NCBI RefSeq assembly: GCF_017114985.1
Contig: NZ_JABXKP010000049.1
Coordinates: forward strand, 62,001-126,000
Length of the DNA stretch: 64,000 nt
Direction: 5' to 3'
Source of the DNA: Nostoc sp. JL33
GTDB taxonomy: Bacteria; Cyanobacteriota; Cyanobacteriia; Cyanobacteriales; Nostocaceae
The position numbers and the translations under genes were made by a program. The notes under the pieces are model-generated. The model saw only the letters and a list, made by a program, of their open reading frames with translations, was not told the origin of the DNA and made no database searches. Positions 53,310 through 62,852 of this stretch are shown one piece after another (the stretch's first letter is position 1; every line of letters begins with the position of its first letter).

Positions 53310-54245
53310 TTATTTCCCGTAGTAAACCCTGGCATTACCGTATCCTAAATTTCGCAGATATTTATTCCATTCCTCAGCTTGGAATCGCTCAGGGAAAGGC
53401 CCTACTGCTACGTGTGGCCCTCGTGGTTGCCTCCTTTCGAGGACTCCGCCAGTTCGTCGTAAATCTTGGCTAAATCGACCTAGATTCTGCCTAACTTGTG
53501 CTGCGATCGCAGGTAACTCTTCTGAAGTGGTGGGAATGGCGACATAATATCTAGAGACTGGCCTAGTAGCACTTATATTACTGCGATCGCCTACAAAGCT
53601 TCTATTGCTTGCACCTATTTCCTCTCCGTTAGCGAAGCTGATAATCCGGGCGCTATATATGCCTCGTGACTGTAACTCACTCACCCGTTGTTGGGCGTTA
53701 GATACTCTGTTAAAAACACCTGACTGAATTACATTCCGTCCTTTATACTGGCGAATGTAAGCACTGGGTTCAATCCGACGTATTTGTTGTAGCGTCTGTA
53801 AATCACTACCCTCAACGTAAACTAAATAGCGCTCAGTCTGGTTATATTGACTAAACTGTGCAGGTTGGGAGGGCCCAAAATTCTGCTCTAATTGATTGTT
53901 TTGTAATGGTTGAGAGGGCCCAAAATTCTGCTCTAATTGATTGTTTTGTAATGGTTGGGAAGGCTCAAAATTCTGCTCTAATTGATTGTCCTGTACTACT
54001 TGGACTGGTTGTAACTGCGGTTGACTAAAGGGAATTATTGGCGGTGGCGGTAAAATTTCACCTGCTTGTTGAGCCAGTAGCACGTTGCTGTTGTGGATTT
54101 GTGCTTGTGCTGGGCTAGAGTCGGGAATCAGCACTAACCATCCTCCCACTAACAACAAGAGAAGTCTGATAGTGGGCTTCCAACCCTCAGAACTTCGGCG
54201 CTGCATCTGAAATGGCATAAATTGACTTGGTATTCCTCTCGACAT
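53310..54245 (-). CDS. SPOR-like secreted protein with 15-residue tandem repeats
   Basis: 311 residues from ATG 54245. N-terminal signal peptide-like segment ('LLLLLVGGWLVLIPDSSPAQA'). Residues ~80-130 have three copies of a 15-residue repeat (xxNQLEQNFGPSQPL-type), mirrored by three 45-bp DNA repeats at 53863-53997. The C-terminal half ('RYLVYVEGSDLQTLQQIRRI', 'VSNAQQRVSELQSRGIYSARI', 'RYYVAIPTT' and 'VGPFPERFQAEEWNKYLRNLG') is arranged like one or two SPOR/PG-binding-type domains. Probably periplasmic or cell-wall associated. Function unknown. Confidence 0.6.
   Translation of the reverse strand: MSRGIPSQFMPFQMQRRSSEGWKPTIRLLLLLVGGWLVLIPDSSPAQAQIHNSNVLLAQQAGEILPPPPIIPFSQPQLQPVQVVQDNQLEQNFEPSQPLQNNQLEQNFGPSQPLQNNQLEQNFGPSQPAQFSQYNQTERYLVYVEGSDLQTLQQIRRIEPSAYIRQYKGRNVIQSGVFNRVSNAQQRVSELQSRGIYSARIISFANGEEIGASNRSFVGDRSNISATRPVSRYYVAIPTTSEELPAIAAQVRQNLGRFSQDLRRTGGVLERRQPRGPHVAVGPFPERFQAEEWNKYLRNLGYGNARVYYGK
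53863..53997. repeat. Three tandem 45-bp repeats inside the SPOR-like gene
   Basis: Starts at 53863, 53908 and 53953; each unit begins 'ggttg(g/a)gagggcccaaaa' with minor changes. The unit is a multiple of three, so copy number can change without breaking the reading frame. Confidence 0.85.
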
Positions 54246-54629
54246 AGTAGTTAGAAACTAATCAAAATATTTTTAGGCAATTTCCATCAGGAACTAATTA
54301 GTTCACCGTTGTAGCAACTATATAGCGTTAACCTAAAATTAGCTCATCTGCGTGGCAAAAAATGCATCTGTAACTTAAATCTTAGATAAGGATCATGGGG
54401 GAGTGAACAGCGATGTCTCCGACGGACTATGACGCTTGTTCGCTCTTAGCGTCTCCCCTTCTCCCAAAGGGAGAGGCTAGCGCCTGCCGTAGGATGCCCG
54501 CAGGGCTGTAGGGAGATGACTCGCTATCGCTGACTTCAGTTACTTGAAAACTGAAGTGCTTTCGTAGCAAGGCAATGAAAGAGTGTGTGCTACAATTGGA
54601 CAACCACGCAGCTATCGTGTGTGCTTTGT
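54246..54629. other. Intergenic region upstream of mnmA with dispersed repeats
   Basis: 384 bp. It includes repeat D copy 2 (54458-54484) and 'gactatgacgcttgttcgctc'-type filler. The mnmA promoter should be in the last 100 bp; the only recognisable short feature is a HIP1-poor AT-rich stretch near 54590. Confidence 0.5.
54458..54484. repeat. Dispersed 27-bp repeat (family D), copy 2
   Basis: Identical to 37544-37570 over 27 bp. It is followed by different sequence, 'tgccgtaggatgcccgcaggg'-type, so the common unit ends at about 54484. Confidence 0.75.
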
Positions 54630-55685
54630 ATGAAAAAAGTCGTCGTTGGTCTTTCTGGTGGCGTTGACAGTTCCACCGCCGCAGCTATCCTGCACCATCA
54701 GAGCTATGAAGTGATTGGTTTGACTCTTTGGCTAATGAAAGGCAAAGGTCAATGTTGCTCTGAAGGTATGATCGACGCGGCTGATCTCTGTGAACAACTG
54801 GGGGTTCCGCATCAGGTTGTAGATATTCGGGATCTCTTCCAGACCCATATTGTCGATTACCTGGTGACTGGTTACAGTGCTGGGATCACGCCTTTGCCTT
54901 GCTCCCAGTGCAATAAAACGGTGAAGTTTGGGCCAATGGTGCAGTATGCTCGTGAAGAATTGGGATGCGATCGCATTGCCACCGGTCATTATGCCCGAAT
55001 TAGCCATGACGAAGCAACTGGACGTTACCAATTATTAAGGGCTGTTGACCGCAACAAAGACCAGTCATACTTTCTCTATGATTTGTCTCAAGATTTACTT
55101 GCAGCAACGATATTTCCTTTGGGCGAACTAGAAAAAACTGACACGCGCCGCATTGCAACTGAATACGGACTAAAAACTGCTGATAAGCCAGAAAGTCAAG
55201 ACTTATGCTTGGTGGAAAGTAACGGTTCCATGCGGGCATTTTTGGATAAATATTTAGCTCCCAAAATAGGCAATATTGTAGATGTCACAGGCAAAATTTT
55301 AGGACAGCATGATGGTGTCCATCATTACACCATTGGACAGCGCAAAGGCTTAGGGATTGCGGCTGCCGAACCGTTGTATGTGATTGAATTAGATGCGGAA
55401 AATAATAAAGTAGTAGTAGGCGATCGCACAAAAGTAACTCAGCCAGAATGCACTGTAAATCGGGTAAATTGGGTTTCTATTGCCGAACCATCGACCCCAA
55501 TTCATGCCGAAGTCCAAATTCGCTATCGTTCAACAGCTACACCAGTGACGGTGATTCCGTTGGAAAACTCCCGTGTGCGTTTGGTGTTTGATGAACCCCA
55601 AATCAGCATCACTCCCGGACAAGCGGCGGTGTGGTATGACGGGGAGAAAGTGTTAGGTGGCGGAATTATTGAACAGTTTAGTTGA
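54630..55685 (+). CDS. mnmA: tRNA-uridine 2-sulfurtransferase MnmA
   Basis: 351 residues from ATG 54630 ([15 protein letters not shown]); an upstream in-frame start at 54585 would add 15 unconserved residues. Thiolates uridine 34 in the wobble position of tRNA Lys, Glu and Gln. The PP-loop 'SGGVDSS' binds ATP. Catalytic cysteines occur in '[12 protein letters not shown]' and 'DLCLVES', and 'GHYARI' and 'KPESQDLC' are conserved. Length is typical. A weak terminator-like hairpin lies about 40-70 bp downstream. No tusA or iscS nearby. Confidence 0.96.
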   Translation: MKKVVVGLSGGVDSSTAAAILHHQSYEVIGLTLWLMKGKGQCCSEGMIDAADLCEQLGVPHQVVDIRDLFQTHIVDYLVTGYSAGITPLPCSQCNKTVKFGPMVQYAREELGCDRIATGHYARISHDEATGRYQLLRAVDRNKDQSYFLYDLSQDLLAATIFPLGELEKTDTRRIATEYGLKTADKPESQDLCLVESNGSMRAFLDKYLAPKIGNIVDVTGKILGQHDGVHHYTIGQRKGLGIAAAEPLYVIELDAENNKVVVGDRTKVTQPECTVNRVNWVSIAEPSTPIHAEVQIRYRSTATPVTVIPLENSRVRLVFDEPQISITPGQAAVWYDGEKVLGGGIIEQFS

Positions 55686-55869
55686 ACCCAACCCCGGTTT
55701 CGTTAGTAACCAAAACCTCCCCTCTCCGTGTAAGCGAGGAGGGATATTTTATTTCTAATAGAAATGCTAATTTTTGGATTTATTGAAGTCAACTCAACCT
55801 AATATTTGGTATCCATAGTCTTTACTATTAATATTTTCACATTTTAAGTTTTCCACAGATTAAAAATCT

Positions 55870-57675
55870 ATGTATGAAACTTTTATTGACCTTGATGAAC
55901 TGATAGTACGCTGTAGAGATAAACAAGCTAAAAAATTTATTCAAGAGGCTGTTGCTTGTTATAGGGCTGGGGCATTTCGCTCTTGCATAGTTGCTACATG
56001 GAATGCAGTCGTATTTGATTTTCTTCACAAACTAAGAGAACTGGATCTTCTAGGAAATGGTGAAGCATCTAGCCTATTAAAGCAATTTGAAAATATAAGT
56101 TCAGCATCAAAAGTGAAAGATTTGTGGCAATTTGAGTCAAGTATTCCAGATTTAGCTCTCACAAAATTTGAGCTTATTTCATCTGTAGAAAAGTCAGATA
56201 TAGAAAGATTATTTGAGGATAGAAGTCGATGTGCTCATCCATCAATGACATCTTTAGAAGAACCATTTGAGGGTACAGCAGAACTAGCACGCTACCACTT
56301 GAGAAGTGCCGTAATGCATCTATTGCAACGCCCGCCTGTTCAAGGTCGCTCTGCTCGTGAAAGGATTTTCCAAGATATTAAATCTGATTATTTTCCAACA
56401 GACCCTGAATTAGCAGCACAATACTTTCAAAAAAGTCCACTTGCTCGTGCACGTTTTATCTTGATTAAAGATATAGTACTAGGTTTAACTATAAGTTTAT
56501 TGACAGACAATTTCCCTGAAGATGAAAGAGCACGTCAGTTTTCTGCCTTAAATGCTATATATAGAATATATCCCAAAGAAACAGTAGAGATTTTAGATAA
56601 TACCCTATCCAATATTATTATTAATAAGGTGAATGATGCAAATTGGCATAAGGTAATAATATATCTTGGAAGTATTAAAGGTTGGGATGTATTGAGCGAC
56701 TCATGTCAGATAAAAGCCAAATCGTTTATTGAAAAACTTGAGGTATTTGATGGCTCTTCAACATTAAATAAACGTTTTTTACCTAAAATAATAAATATTT
56801 TAGTAAAAGCATCTTATATATCTTTTCTTAAAGAATATGTAATTAATAAACTAAAAAATATTCCTTTAAAAGATTTATTACTTATAAAAGAGCTTTGCGA
56901 AGATAAAAATTTCAAAAAAGTAGTAATTAATGATCTTTTTAGAGGAGCAGTTCCACAAGCAAATTTAAATGAACTTATTTTAATAAGGTTAGAAGCAGAT
57001 GAAAAACTAGATGGACTAATCGAGCCTTATCTAAGAGAGCAGCTAAAAGAAGCTTCTCTAGAAAAATTAGTTTTAATAATGTTAAGGTATGAAAATGAAT
57101 CATTAAATCAGTTGATTGAGCCTTGGTTAAAAAACAAAATAAATGATGCTCCTTTGGATGAATTACTTGAAGCTAGAAGAAACTACCAAGTATTAGATGT
57201 ACAAAATGAGGAATTGACTAAATTATTTGATGATTGCGTGAGCAAGCTTATTAGTAAATTATCTTTTGATGAAATAATTGAGCAATCAGAATATTGGGAT
57301 GAATTTTCTGATGATTCATTTCAGAGTCTTTTAAAAGAAAATATACCGATTATAGTTTCTAAATTTATAAATTCTTATTCTTACGTAAATGCAATTTCTA
57401 ACACTGACCTCATAATTAAAATTGCCGAACATCTTAGTATAATACAGTGGGAACAAGTTTTAGAAGCTTTTTGTAAAAATAATCAAATATATGGCTCTCG
57501 CCATTGCCCTGGTAGATTTTGTTTACTATTAAAAAAGTCTGTAGACATCAGTGGGACTATACCGTACTATTGGTTATCTTTCCGAGAAGAGCTTAATAAA
57601 AAATTTAAGTTTAAAGACGTTGACATTGACAGACTTAAAAATTTAATTGACTCTTATCAAATAGCCGAGTTTTAA
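55870..57675 (+). CDS. HEPN-like domain protein with helical C-terminal region, possible defence protein
   Basis: 601 residues. The N-terminal ~140 residues ('FIQEAVACYRAGAFRSCIVA' in part, 'DRSRCAHPSM', 'LARYHLRSAVMHLLQRPPVQG') are helical and contain R-SRCA-H, which fits the Rx4-6H motif of HEPN RNases. The remainder is a long series of amphipathic helices rich in Asn/Ile/Lys ('LLLIKELCEDKNFKKVVINDL' in part). Codon use looks A/T-heavy (many AAT, ATA and AAA) compared with neighbouring genes, suggesting horizontal transfer. A ParDE pair and a Uma2 gene lie just downstream on the opposite strand. No known partner is recognised; a role in RNA cleavage or abortive defence is inferred. ATG 55870. 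Confidence 0.6.
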   Translation: MYETFIDLDELIVRCRDKQAKKFIQEAVACYRAGAFRSCIVATWNAVVFDFLHKLRELDLLGNGEASSLLKQFENISSASKVKDLWQFESSIPDLALTKFELISSVEKSDIERLFEDRSRCAHPSMTSLEEPFEGTAELARYHLRSAVMHLLQRPPVQGRSARERIFQDIKSDYFPTDPELAAQYFQKSPLARARFILIKDIVLGLTISLLTDNFPEDERARQFSALNAIYRIYPKETVEILDNTLSNIIINKVNDANWHKVIIYLGSIKGWDVLSDSCQIKAKSFIEKLEVFDGSSTLNKRFLPKIINILVKASYISFLKEYVINKLKNIPLKDLLLIKELCEDKNFKKVVINDLFRGAVPQANLNELILIRLEADEKLDGLIEPYLREQLKEASLEKLVLIMLRYENESLNQLIEPWLKNKINDAPLDELLEARRNYQVLDVQNEELTKLFDDCVSKLISKLSFDEIIEQSEYWDEFSDDSFQSLLKENIPIIVSKFINSYSYVNAISNTDLIIKIAEHLSIIQWEQVLEAFCKNNQIYGSRHCPGRFCLLLKKSVDISGTIPYYWLSFREELNKKFKFKDVDIDRLKNLIDSYQIAEF

Positions 57676-57741
57676 GTAAATTATAGTTCTAGAACAGCGA
57701 TCGCTTATCCTAAAAGTGACGCAGTAAAATACTCGTAATTA

Positions 57742-58077
57742 TTATTCCAAGTCATTCTCTCCTAAATCTTCATCCAAGATTGTTTCAATATCTCGTCCGC
57801 CATAAATGACTCTAAGAATCTCTACACCGGAATCCGAAGTCAGATAAAAAACAAGATACTTTTTAAATCCTTTTATTGCTTGCTGTCGAACACTAGCTAA
57901 ATCGGGATGAGAGAATTGACAAGATTTTCCCATTCCTGGCATTTTACCCAGTTGTTTGAAAGTTGTTTCTGCTGCTGCAAGAAACCTATCTGAAGCTTCC
58001 AAGTTATCTTCTGCAATATAAGTCGCTAATTCTATCAAGTCGCGGATGACTTGCGGTCGTTTGCTTACGTCGCTCAT
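57742..58077 (-). CDS. ParE/RelE-superfamily toxin
   Basis: 111 residues. The family pattern is seen in 'ELATYIAEDNLEASDRFLAA', 'MGKSCQFSHPDLASVRQQAIKGF' in part and 'EILRVIYGGRDIETIL', the last matching the conserved R-x(2)-GxRD end. ParE inhibits DNA gyrase; RelE cleaves mRNA. This sequence is closer to ParE, but that was not tested. The start ATG shares one base with the stop of the antitoxin gene (TAATG at 58077), indicating translational coupling in an operon, antitoxin first. Confidence 0.85.
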   Translation of the reverse strand: MSDVSKRPQVIRDLIELATYIAEDNLEASDRFLAAAETTFKQLGKMPGMGKSCQFSHPDLASVRQQAIKGFKKYLVFYLTSDSGVEILRVIYGGRDIETILDEDLGENDLE

Positions 58078-58352
58078 TAACCTTGGTTTGACCCTTTATG
58101 CTTGGCGATTCTTTCCCGCACAGCTTGGCGGATGTCTTCCCAATCGTCAGCAGTCATCTCAGTTGCATTCCCAGAATTTAGACCTTCTAAAAGCATCGCT
58201 TCCAAACGTTCAGCCGCTTGACGCTTTTGGTCTTGGCGCACTAACTCACGAAAATATTCACTGACGCTGCTGTAACCACCAGTTGCCACTTTCTCTTCTA
58301 TATAAGTCCGCATCGCATCAGGGAGAGATATATTTATACTTTTCACTGGCAC
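58077..58352 (-). CDS. ParD-family antitoxin
   Basis: 91 residues. Ribbon-helix-helix N-terminus 'KSINISLPDAMRTYIEEKVAT' in part, then 'YSSVSEYFRELVRQDQ' (the ParD signature). The C-terminal part ('AMLLEGLNSGNATEMTADDW', 'DIRQAVRERI') wraps the toxin. It likely represses its own promoter, upstream of 58352. Coupled by one-base overlap to the toxin gene. ATG 58352. Confidence 0.88.
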   Translation of the reverse strand: MPVKSINISLPDAMRTYIEEKVATGGYSSVSEYFRELVRQDQKRQAAERLEAMLLEGLNSGNATEMTADDWEDIRQAVRERIAKHKGSNQG

Positions 58353-58470
58353 TACTTCCCTAATTTTTCCTTCATAATATTATTGTATGGCAATTTATGC
58401 CATTTATTGCCATACCAGGCTCAATGAGCAAAAGCGATACCTGCGGCGAACTAAATCTACGTGCTTTCTA

Positions 58471-59124
58471 TCAAAAACTACTTCTATCTAATGCTCCTTC
58501 AAACTCTTTCAAAGCTTGTACAGTTCCTACTTGCCAAGCTCGTTCAACTGTAGCGGCAATAATTTGAGGTAGAGGGATATTTGGAAAGTTAGGACTGTTA
58601 TCAGATTCGATGTAATGTCCATCCCTGAGTAAATAAATCCTCAGCTTTTTACTATCGTAAATCCATAGTTCTGGAACTGCGATCGCTTCATAAGCATCAA
58701 GAGTTGTTTTTGATGTTACATCTGTTTCAATAGCCAAATCAGCAGGCGGATCATCTGGTTCAAGTTTGCGACGACCAATCATTCTTTGGTAATTCTGGAT
58801 GTAGAAGCAAGCATCCGGTTCTACCCCTGCTGTATTTTCACGCTTGAATGTAGTTGAACCAAAAGCTTCGTACCTTCTCCCTGTCTTCTTAAGCAAGATT
58901 TTGACAATATCTGAGATTAAGTCTTTTGACTTTTCGTGTTCGGGTAGAGGAACCATAAGTTCTAACGTAGACTTGCTATAAGCAACTCGTAGCGATCGCT
59001 TTTCTCCCAGTTCCTGCAAGATAGACTCAAATTCTTCCCAGCTTACATCTTGAATAGACACTGTACTACCAGGTTCTAGCCGCATCTGGCTAACAGGTTT
59101 AAAAACAGGTGATACAGCAGTCAT
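58471..59124 (-). CDS. Uma2 family (DUF820) nuclease-like protein
   Basis: 217 residues from ATG 59124; a TTG at 59136 gives four more residues. Pattern: 'GSTVSIQDVSWEEFESILQ', 'RVAYSKSTLELMVPLPEHE', 'VEPDACFYIQN' and 'PADLAIETDVTSKT' (core Glu with nearby Lys). It lies 120 bp beyond the antitoxin gene on the same strand, in the small cluster with HEPN and ParDE. Function unknown. Confidence 0.83.
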   Translation of the reverse strand: MTAVSPVFKPVSQMRLEPGSTVSIQDVSWEEFESILQELGEKRSLRVAYSKSTLELMVPLPEHEKSKDLISDIVKILLKKTGRRYEAFGSTTFKRENTAGVEPDACFYIQNYQRMIGRRKLEPDDPPADLAIETDVTSKTTLDAYEAIAVPELWIYDSKKLRIYLLRDGHYIESDNSPNFPNIPLPQIIAATVERAWQVGTVQALKEFEGALDRSSF

Positions 59125-59259
59125 AAGCAATTCCAAATAAGGGAACTCTTCAACGACTAAAGCCTAGACTAACTTTAGCCTAACTTAAATACGTACCAGC
59201 ATTTGATAAGTTAGTACATAATCTGAAACAATAGCAATAAAAGCAAAGAGGGGATTACA

Positions 59260-60438
59260 TTGAGTCACAATCCAGATGCCATAGCCCCCCACGGTGGACA
59301 GTTGGTTAACCGTATCGCCACACCAGAACAAAGAGCAGAGTTTCTTTCAAAAGCTGACTTTTTGCCGCGAGTGCAACTTGACGATCGCGCCGTTTCTGAT
59401 GTAGAAATGATTGCGATCGGTGCTTTTAGTCCACTCACGGGTTTTATGAACCAGGAAGACTACGATCGCACTGTTACAGAAATGCGACTAGCTAATGGTC
59501 TTGTGTGGTCAATCCCGATTACACTATCGGTCAGCGAAGAAGTAGCTTCCCCATTGCAAGAAGGCGGCTTAATCCGTCTGGATAACTCCAGAGGCGAATT
59601 TATCGGGGTTTTGCAACTCACCCAAAAATATAACTACGACAAAACCCGCGAAGCCATAAATGTCTACCGCACTGATGATGCTAAACATCCAGGCGTGCAG
59701 GTACTCTATAACCAAGGTAATGTACATCTGGCGGGTGATATTTGGTTGTTGCAACGCGAACCTCATCCCCAGTTTCCCACTTACCAAATTGATCCAGCTG
59801 CCTCACGGCAACTATTTAAAGATAAGGGTTGGAAAACCATCGTTGGCTTTCAAACTCGCAACCCCATCCACCGCGCCCATGAATATATTCAAAAGTGCGC
59901 TTTAGAAATCGTTGATGGTCTATTTTTGCACCCATTAGTCGGGGCGACAAAAGAAGATGATATCGCTGCTGATGTGCGGATGCGTTGCTATGAAATTTTG
60001 CTGGAACATTACTACCCTTTAGACCGGGTAACTTTGGCAATTAATCCAGCCGCAATGCGCTATGCTGGCCCTCGTGAGGCCATATTCCATGCTTTAGTTC
60101 GCAAAAATTACGGCTGTACTCACTTTATCGTCGGACGGGATCATGCTGGCGTGGGTGACTATTATGGCACTTACGATGCTCAACATATCTTTGAAGAGTT
60201 TGCGCCAGGTGAATTGGGGATTGTGCCGATGAAATTTGAACACGCTTTTTACTGCACGCGCACTAAGCAGATGGCAACATCTAAAACTAGTCCCAGCAAA
60301 CCAGAGGAACGCATTCACCTATCGGGGACAAAAGTTAGAGAAATGCTGCGGCGCGGTGAATTACCTCCACCAGAATTTTCCCGTCCAGAGGTGGCGGCAG
60401 AGTTGGCGCGGGCAATGCGGATAGAAGTACCCGTTTAG
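59260..60438 (+). CDS. sat: Sulfate adenylyltransferase (ATP sulfurylase)
   Basis: 392 residues, start TTG 59260 (family start [18 protein letters not shown], preceded by an AAAGAGGGG ribosome binding site). Forms adenosine phosphosulfate from ATP and sulfate in sulfur assimilation. Key motifs: '[20 protein letters not shown]' (catalytic QxRNPxHxxH), '[17 protein letters not shown]' and '[22 protein letters not shown]' in part. No APS kinase domain is fused. No cys genes are adjacent. Confidence 0.97.
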   Translation: MSHNPDAIAPHGGQLVNRIATPEQRAEFLSKADFLPRVQLDDRAVSDVEMIAIGAFSPLTGFMNQEDYDRTVTEMRLANGLVWSIPITLSVSEEVASPLQEGGLIRLDNSRGEFIGVLQLTQKYNYDKTREAINVYRTDDAKHPGVQVLYNQGNVHLAGDIWLLQREPHPQFPTYQIDPAASRQLFKDKGWKTIVGFQTRNPIHRAHEYIQKCALEIVDGLFLHPLVGATKEDDIAADVRMRCYEILLEHYYPLDRVTLAINPAAMRYAGPREAIFHALVRKNYGCTHFIVGRDHAGVGDYYGTYDAQHIFEEFAPGELGIVPMKFEHAFYCTRTKQMATSKTSPSKPEERIHLSGTKVREMLRRGELPPPEFSRPEVAAELARAMRIEVPV

Positions 60439-60692
60439 GGCATTGGGCATGGGGCATGGGGCATTGGTCACTTGTACTGAGCGTTGCCGTTGGCGTGGTT
60501 ATAGAGCTTTGTCGAAGTGCAGCCCAAGGTAGAGAAGTATTGGGCATTGGTTATTCCCCTTGTCCCCCTTGTCCCCCTCATCTTCCTCATCTCCCCACAC
60601 TTTGATCAAGCAAACAGCATCAACTGTAACTTTACAATATAGAGTTCAGCCCTGTAAGCTGCTATCTGGTAGCTAAGAGCTGATAGCTAATT
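60439..60692. other. Intergenic spacer between sat and the caspase-like gene
   Basis: 254 bp made of short tandem 'gggcatggggcat' units (about 60438-60465) and 'ccccttgtccccctt' runs. A short AT-rich region lies before the caspase-like gene. No RNA or ORF is seen. Confidence 0.5.
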
Positions 60693-62852
60693 ATGAAACG
60701 GCGCAGGTTTTTACACAGAATTGGCTCAATACTCGCGGTATTGGGGGTAACTGAAGCTGAGTGGTTGACTTTGGGAAATCGCTATTATCAAGCTTTGGCA
60801 CAACCTAGTCCGCGTAAGTTGGCATTGTTAATAGGTATTAACCAATACCCACACATTCCAGCCCTAAGTGGTTGTTTGACCGATGTGGAACTACAAAGAG
60901 AACTTTTGATTCATCGCTTTGGCTTCCAAGGGTCAGATATCCTAACTTTAACTGAGGAACAAGCTAGCAGGGAATTCATTGAGGCAGCTTTTTTAGATCA
61001 CTTGAGTAAGCAAGCTAAACCTAGTGATGTGGTTGTCTTCCACTTTAGCGGCTATGGTAGTCGTGCCAAATTGGAAACATCGCCAGATACAATCCAAAAT
61101 GCTCTAGTACCAGCTAATGGAAGTAATAAATCACAAGATGAGAAAATAGTCAACTACATATTAGAAGAAACTCTACTGCTATTATTGCGATCGCTCCCTA
61201 CAAACCAAGTAACAGCAGTATTGGATACTAGCTATTATGCTCCTAGCACAGTCTTAGGGTTAAAAATTCGCGCCCTTCAAGAGTCAGAAGCAAAGCTAGC
61301 AGCAGAGGAACTCGACTTGCTCAAACAACTTAAAACTCAGAAGTTACCCAGTACTCCGATTGTTTTAGCAGCTACCTCAGAATCAAAGCAGTCGGCAAGA
61401 GAAGGACTCTTTTCTGGTTTTAGTGCTGGGTTATTTACCTACGCCTTGACGCAGTATTTGTGGGAATTCACCCCAGCCAGCACAATTCAAGTCGCCTTCT
61501 CTTATGTGGAAAATTCTCTATCCAAATTGGGTAGCAAACAGCAACCAGGGGATCTGGAAAACCTCTCTCCTAAGAGGAGAGCTTTGAATTCTCCCCCTTC
61601 CCTTGTAGGGAAGGGGGCTGGGGGGTTAGGTTTCGCCTCTTCTTTTCCAGACAGTATCATTGGTGCAGAAGGCGTGGTGAGTGCTATTGAAGAAGACGGC
61701 AAAACAGTCCATCTCTGGTTGGCAGGATTACCTCCACAAGTGCTGCTATACTACGGAGTTAATTCTCGATTCAGCCTAGCAACAACAGAGCAATTGGTAT
61801 TGCGATCGCGGACTGGGTTAACAGCAAAAGCGCAAATTTCCAAAATTGATAGTACAACTCCTCCACAAGTCGGGCAACTCGTCCAAGAAGCAGTCCGGGT
61901 TTTACCCCGAAATATTAATTTAACAATAGCTCTGGATACTGGATTGGAAAGAATTGAGCGGGTAGACGCCACAAGTGCCTTTGCCGGATTTTCCCATGTG
62001 TCCACCGTAGTAGCAGGAGAAAAACCAGCTGATTATATATTTGCTAAGTTACAGGAAATTCCCAGTCGTTATGGTCTATTTTCTCTTGGTGGCGAGCTAA
62101 TTCCCAATACCAGTGGGGAAGTAGGAGAAGCAGTAAAATTAACAGTGCAAAGGTTAGCGCCGAAATTATCAACCTTGCTAGCAGCAAAGTTATGGCGACT
62201 TACAGAAAATCAAGGTTCTTCCCGATTGGCTCTCAAGGCAACCTTAGAAATAATTAGTGACATATCGCCTCGCGTCGTCATGCAGCGCGAAACAATACGA
62301 ACTTTTAAAACTGAAACTTCGATTAAAAAATCAGCCCCCACTCCGATTGTCCCTATCGGTAGTCGAATGCAATATCGCGTGGAAAATCACAGCGATCGCC
62401 CAGTATATTTAATCTTGCTGGGATTAAACAATAATCATACAGCAATTGCCTTTTACTCTTGGGAAACCCCCCAAGAACCAAACACTGCGGACACCAAGCC
62501 CCTCCTCAAAGAAGTCGTCATCGCCCCAGGTGAAACCCTCACCCTACCCCAAACTAATGCTGCTTCCGAATGGGTGATTTCAGGGCCAGCTTTCTTTTAC
62601 GAACAACAACTGATTGTTAGTACTGCCCCCTTTAGCGAAACTCTCGCCGCTTTCAAGGCTGCTAACTATTCCACAGCCGAACAAGGGCCGATTGGCCTGT
62701 TGTTGAATTCCTTAGACGTTGCACAAGACTTGCTACAAGACTTGCATAACGCCAGTGCCCTCAAAACGGAGATGAACGTCACAGCAGCCGACTCATATAT
62801 CTTTGATGTGAATAGTTGGGCAAGTTTTAGCTTTAGTTTTCAAGTAATCTAA
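60693..62852 (+). CDS. Pseudo-orthocaspase (caspase-fold protein, Tat-exported)
   Basis: 719 residues. The start 'MKRRRFLHRIG' is a twin-arginine-type signal. A caspase (C14) fold follows: 'KLALLIGINQYPHIPALSGC', 'DVVVFHFSGYGSR', 'TAVLDTSYYAPS'. In active orthocaspases these read HFSGHGS (His) and DTCYSG (Cys). Here the His is Tyr121 and the Cys is Ser180, so the protease dyad is lost and the fold is probably a regulator or binder. Residues ~300-315 are a repeat-derived insertion. The C-terminal ~300 residues ('FKTETSIKKSAPTPIVP', 'NHSDRPVYLILLGLNNNHTAI' in part) resemble the DUF4384-type domain of cyanobacterial caspases. ATG 60693. Function unknown. Confidence 0.85.
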   Translation: MKRRRFLHRIGSILAVLGVTEAEWLTLGNRYYQALAQPSPRKLALLIGINQYPHIPALSGCLTDVELQRELLIHRFGFQGSDILTLTEEQASREFIEAAFLDHLSKQAKPSDVVVFHFSGYGSRAKLETSPDTIQNALVPANGSNKSQDEKIVNYILEETLLLLLRSLPTNQVTAVLDTSYYAPSTVLGLKIRALQESEAKLAAEELDLLKQLKTQKLPSTPIVLAATSESKQSAREGLFSGFSAGLFTYALTQYLWEFTPASTIQVAFSYVENSLSKLGSKQQPGDLENLSPKRRALNSPPSLVGKGAGGLGFASSFPDSIIGAEGVVSAIEEDGKTVHLWLAGLPPQVLLYYGVNSRFSLATTEQLVLRSRTGLTAKAQISKIDSTTPPQVGQLVQEAVRVLPRNINLTIALDTGLERIERVDATSAFAGFSHVSTVVAGEKPADYIFAKLQEIPSRYGLFSLGGELIPNTSGEVGEAVKLTVQRLAPKLSTLLAAKLWRLTENQGSSRLALKATLEIISDISPRVVMQRETIRTFKTETSIKKSAPTPIVPIGSRMQYRVENHSDRPVYLILLGLNNNHTAIAFYSWETPQEPNTADTKPLLKEVVIAPGETLTLPQTNAASEWVISGPAFFYEQQLIVSTAPFSETLAAFKAANYSTAEQGPIGLLLNSLDVAQDLLQDLHNASALKTEMNVTAADSYIFDVNSWASFSFSFQVI
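61553..61640. repeat. Palindromic repeat inserted in frame in the caspase-like gene
   Basis: Two hairpins, CTCTCCTaaGAGGAGAG (about 61563-61579) and CCCCTTCCCttgTAGGGAAGGGG (about 61593-61616), occur in tandem. They encode 'LSPKRRALNSPPSLVGKGA', foreign to the caspase fold. The same style of repeat occurs in spacers near 22000 and 22120. Confidence 0.7.

Noticed and set aside
49600..54245. A complete known defence operon around the STAND gene
   Set aside because: The neighbouring genes (small membrane proteins, SPOR-like protein) do not match any defence operon I can name; only the STAND gene itself is suggestive.
60693..62852. Active caspase/metacaspase
   Set aside because: The His and Cys of the dyad are Tyr and Ser; the protease function is not supported.
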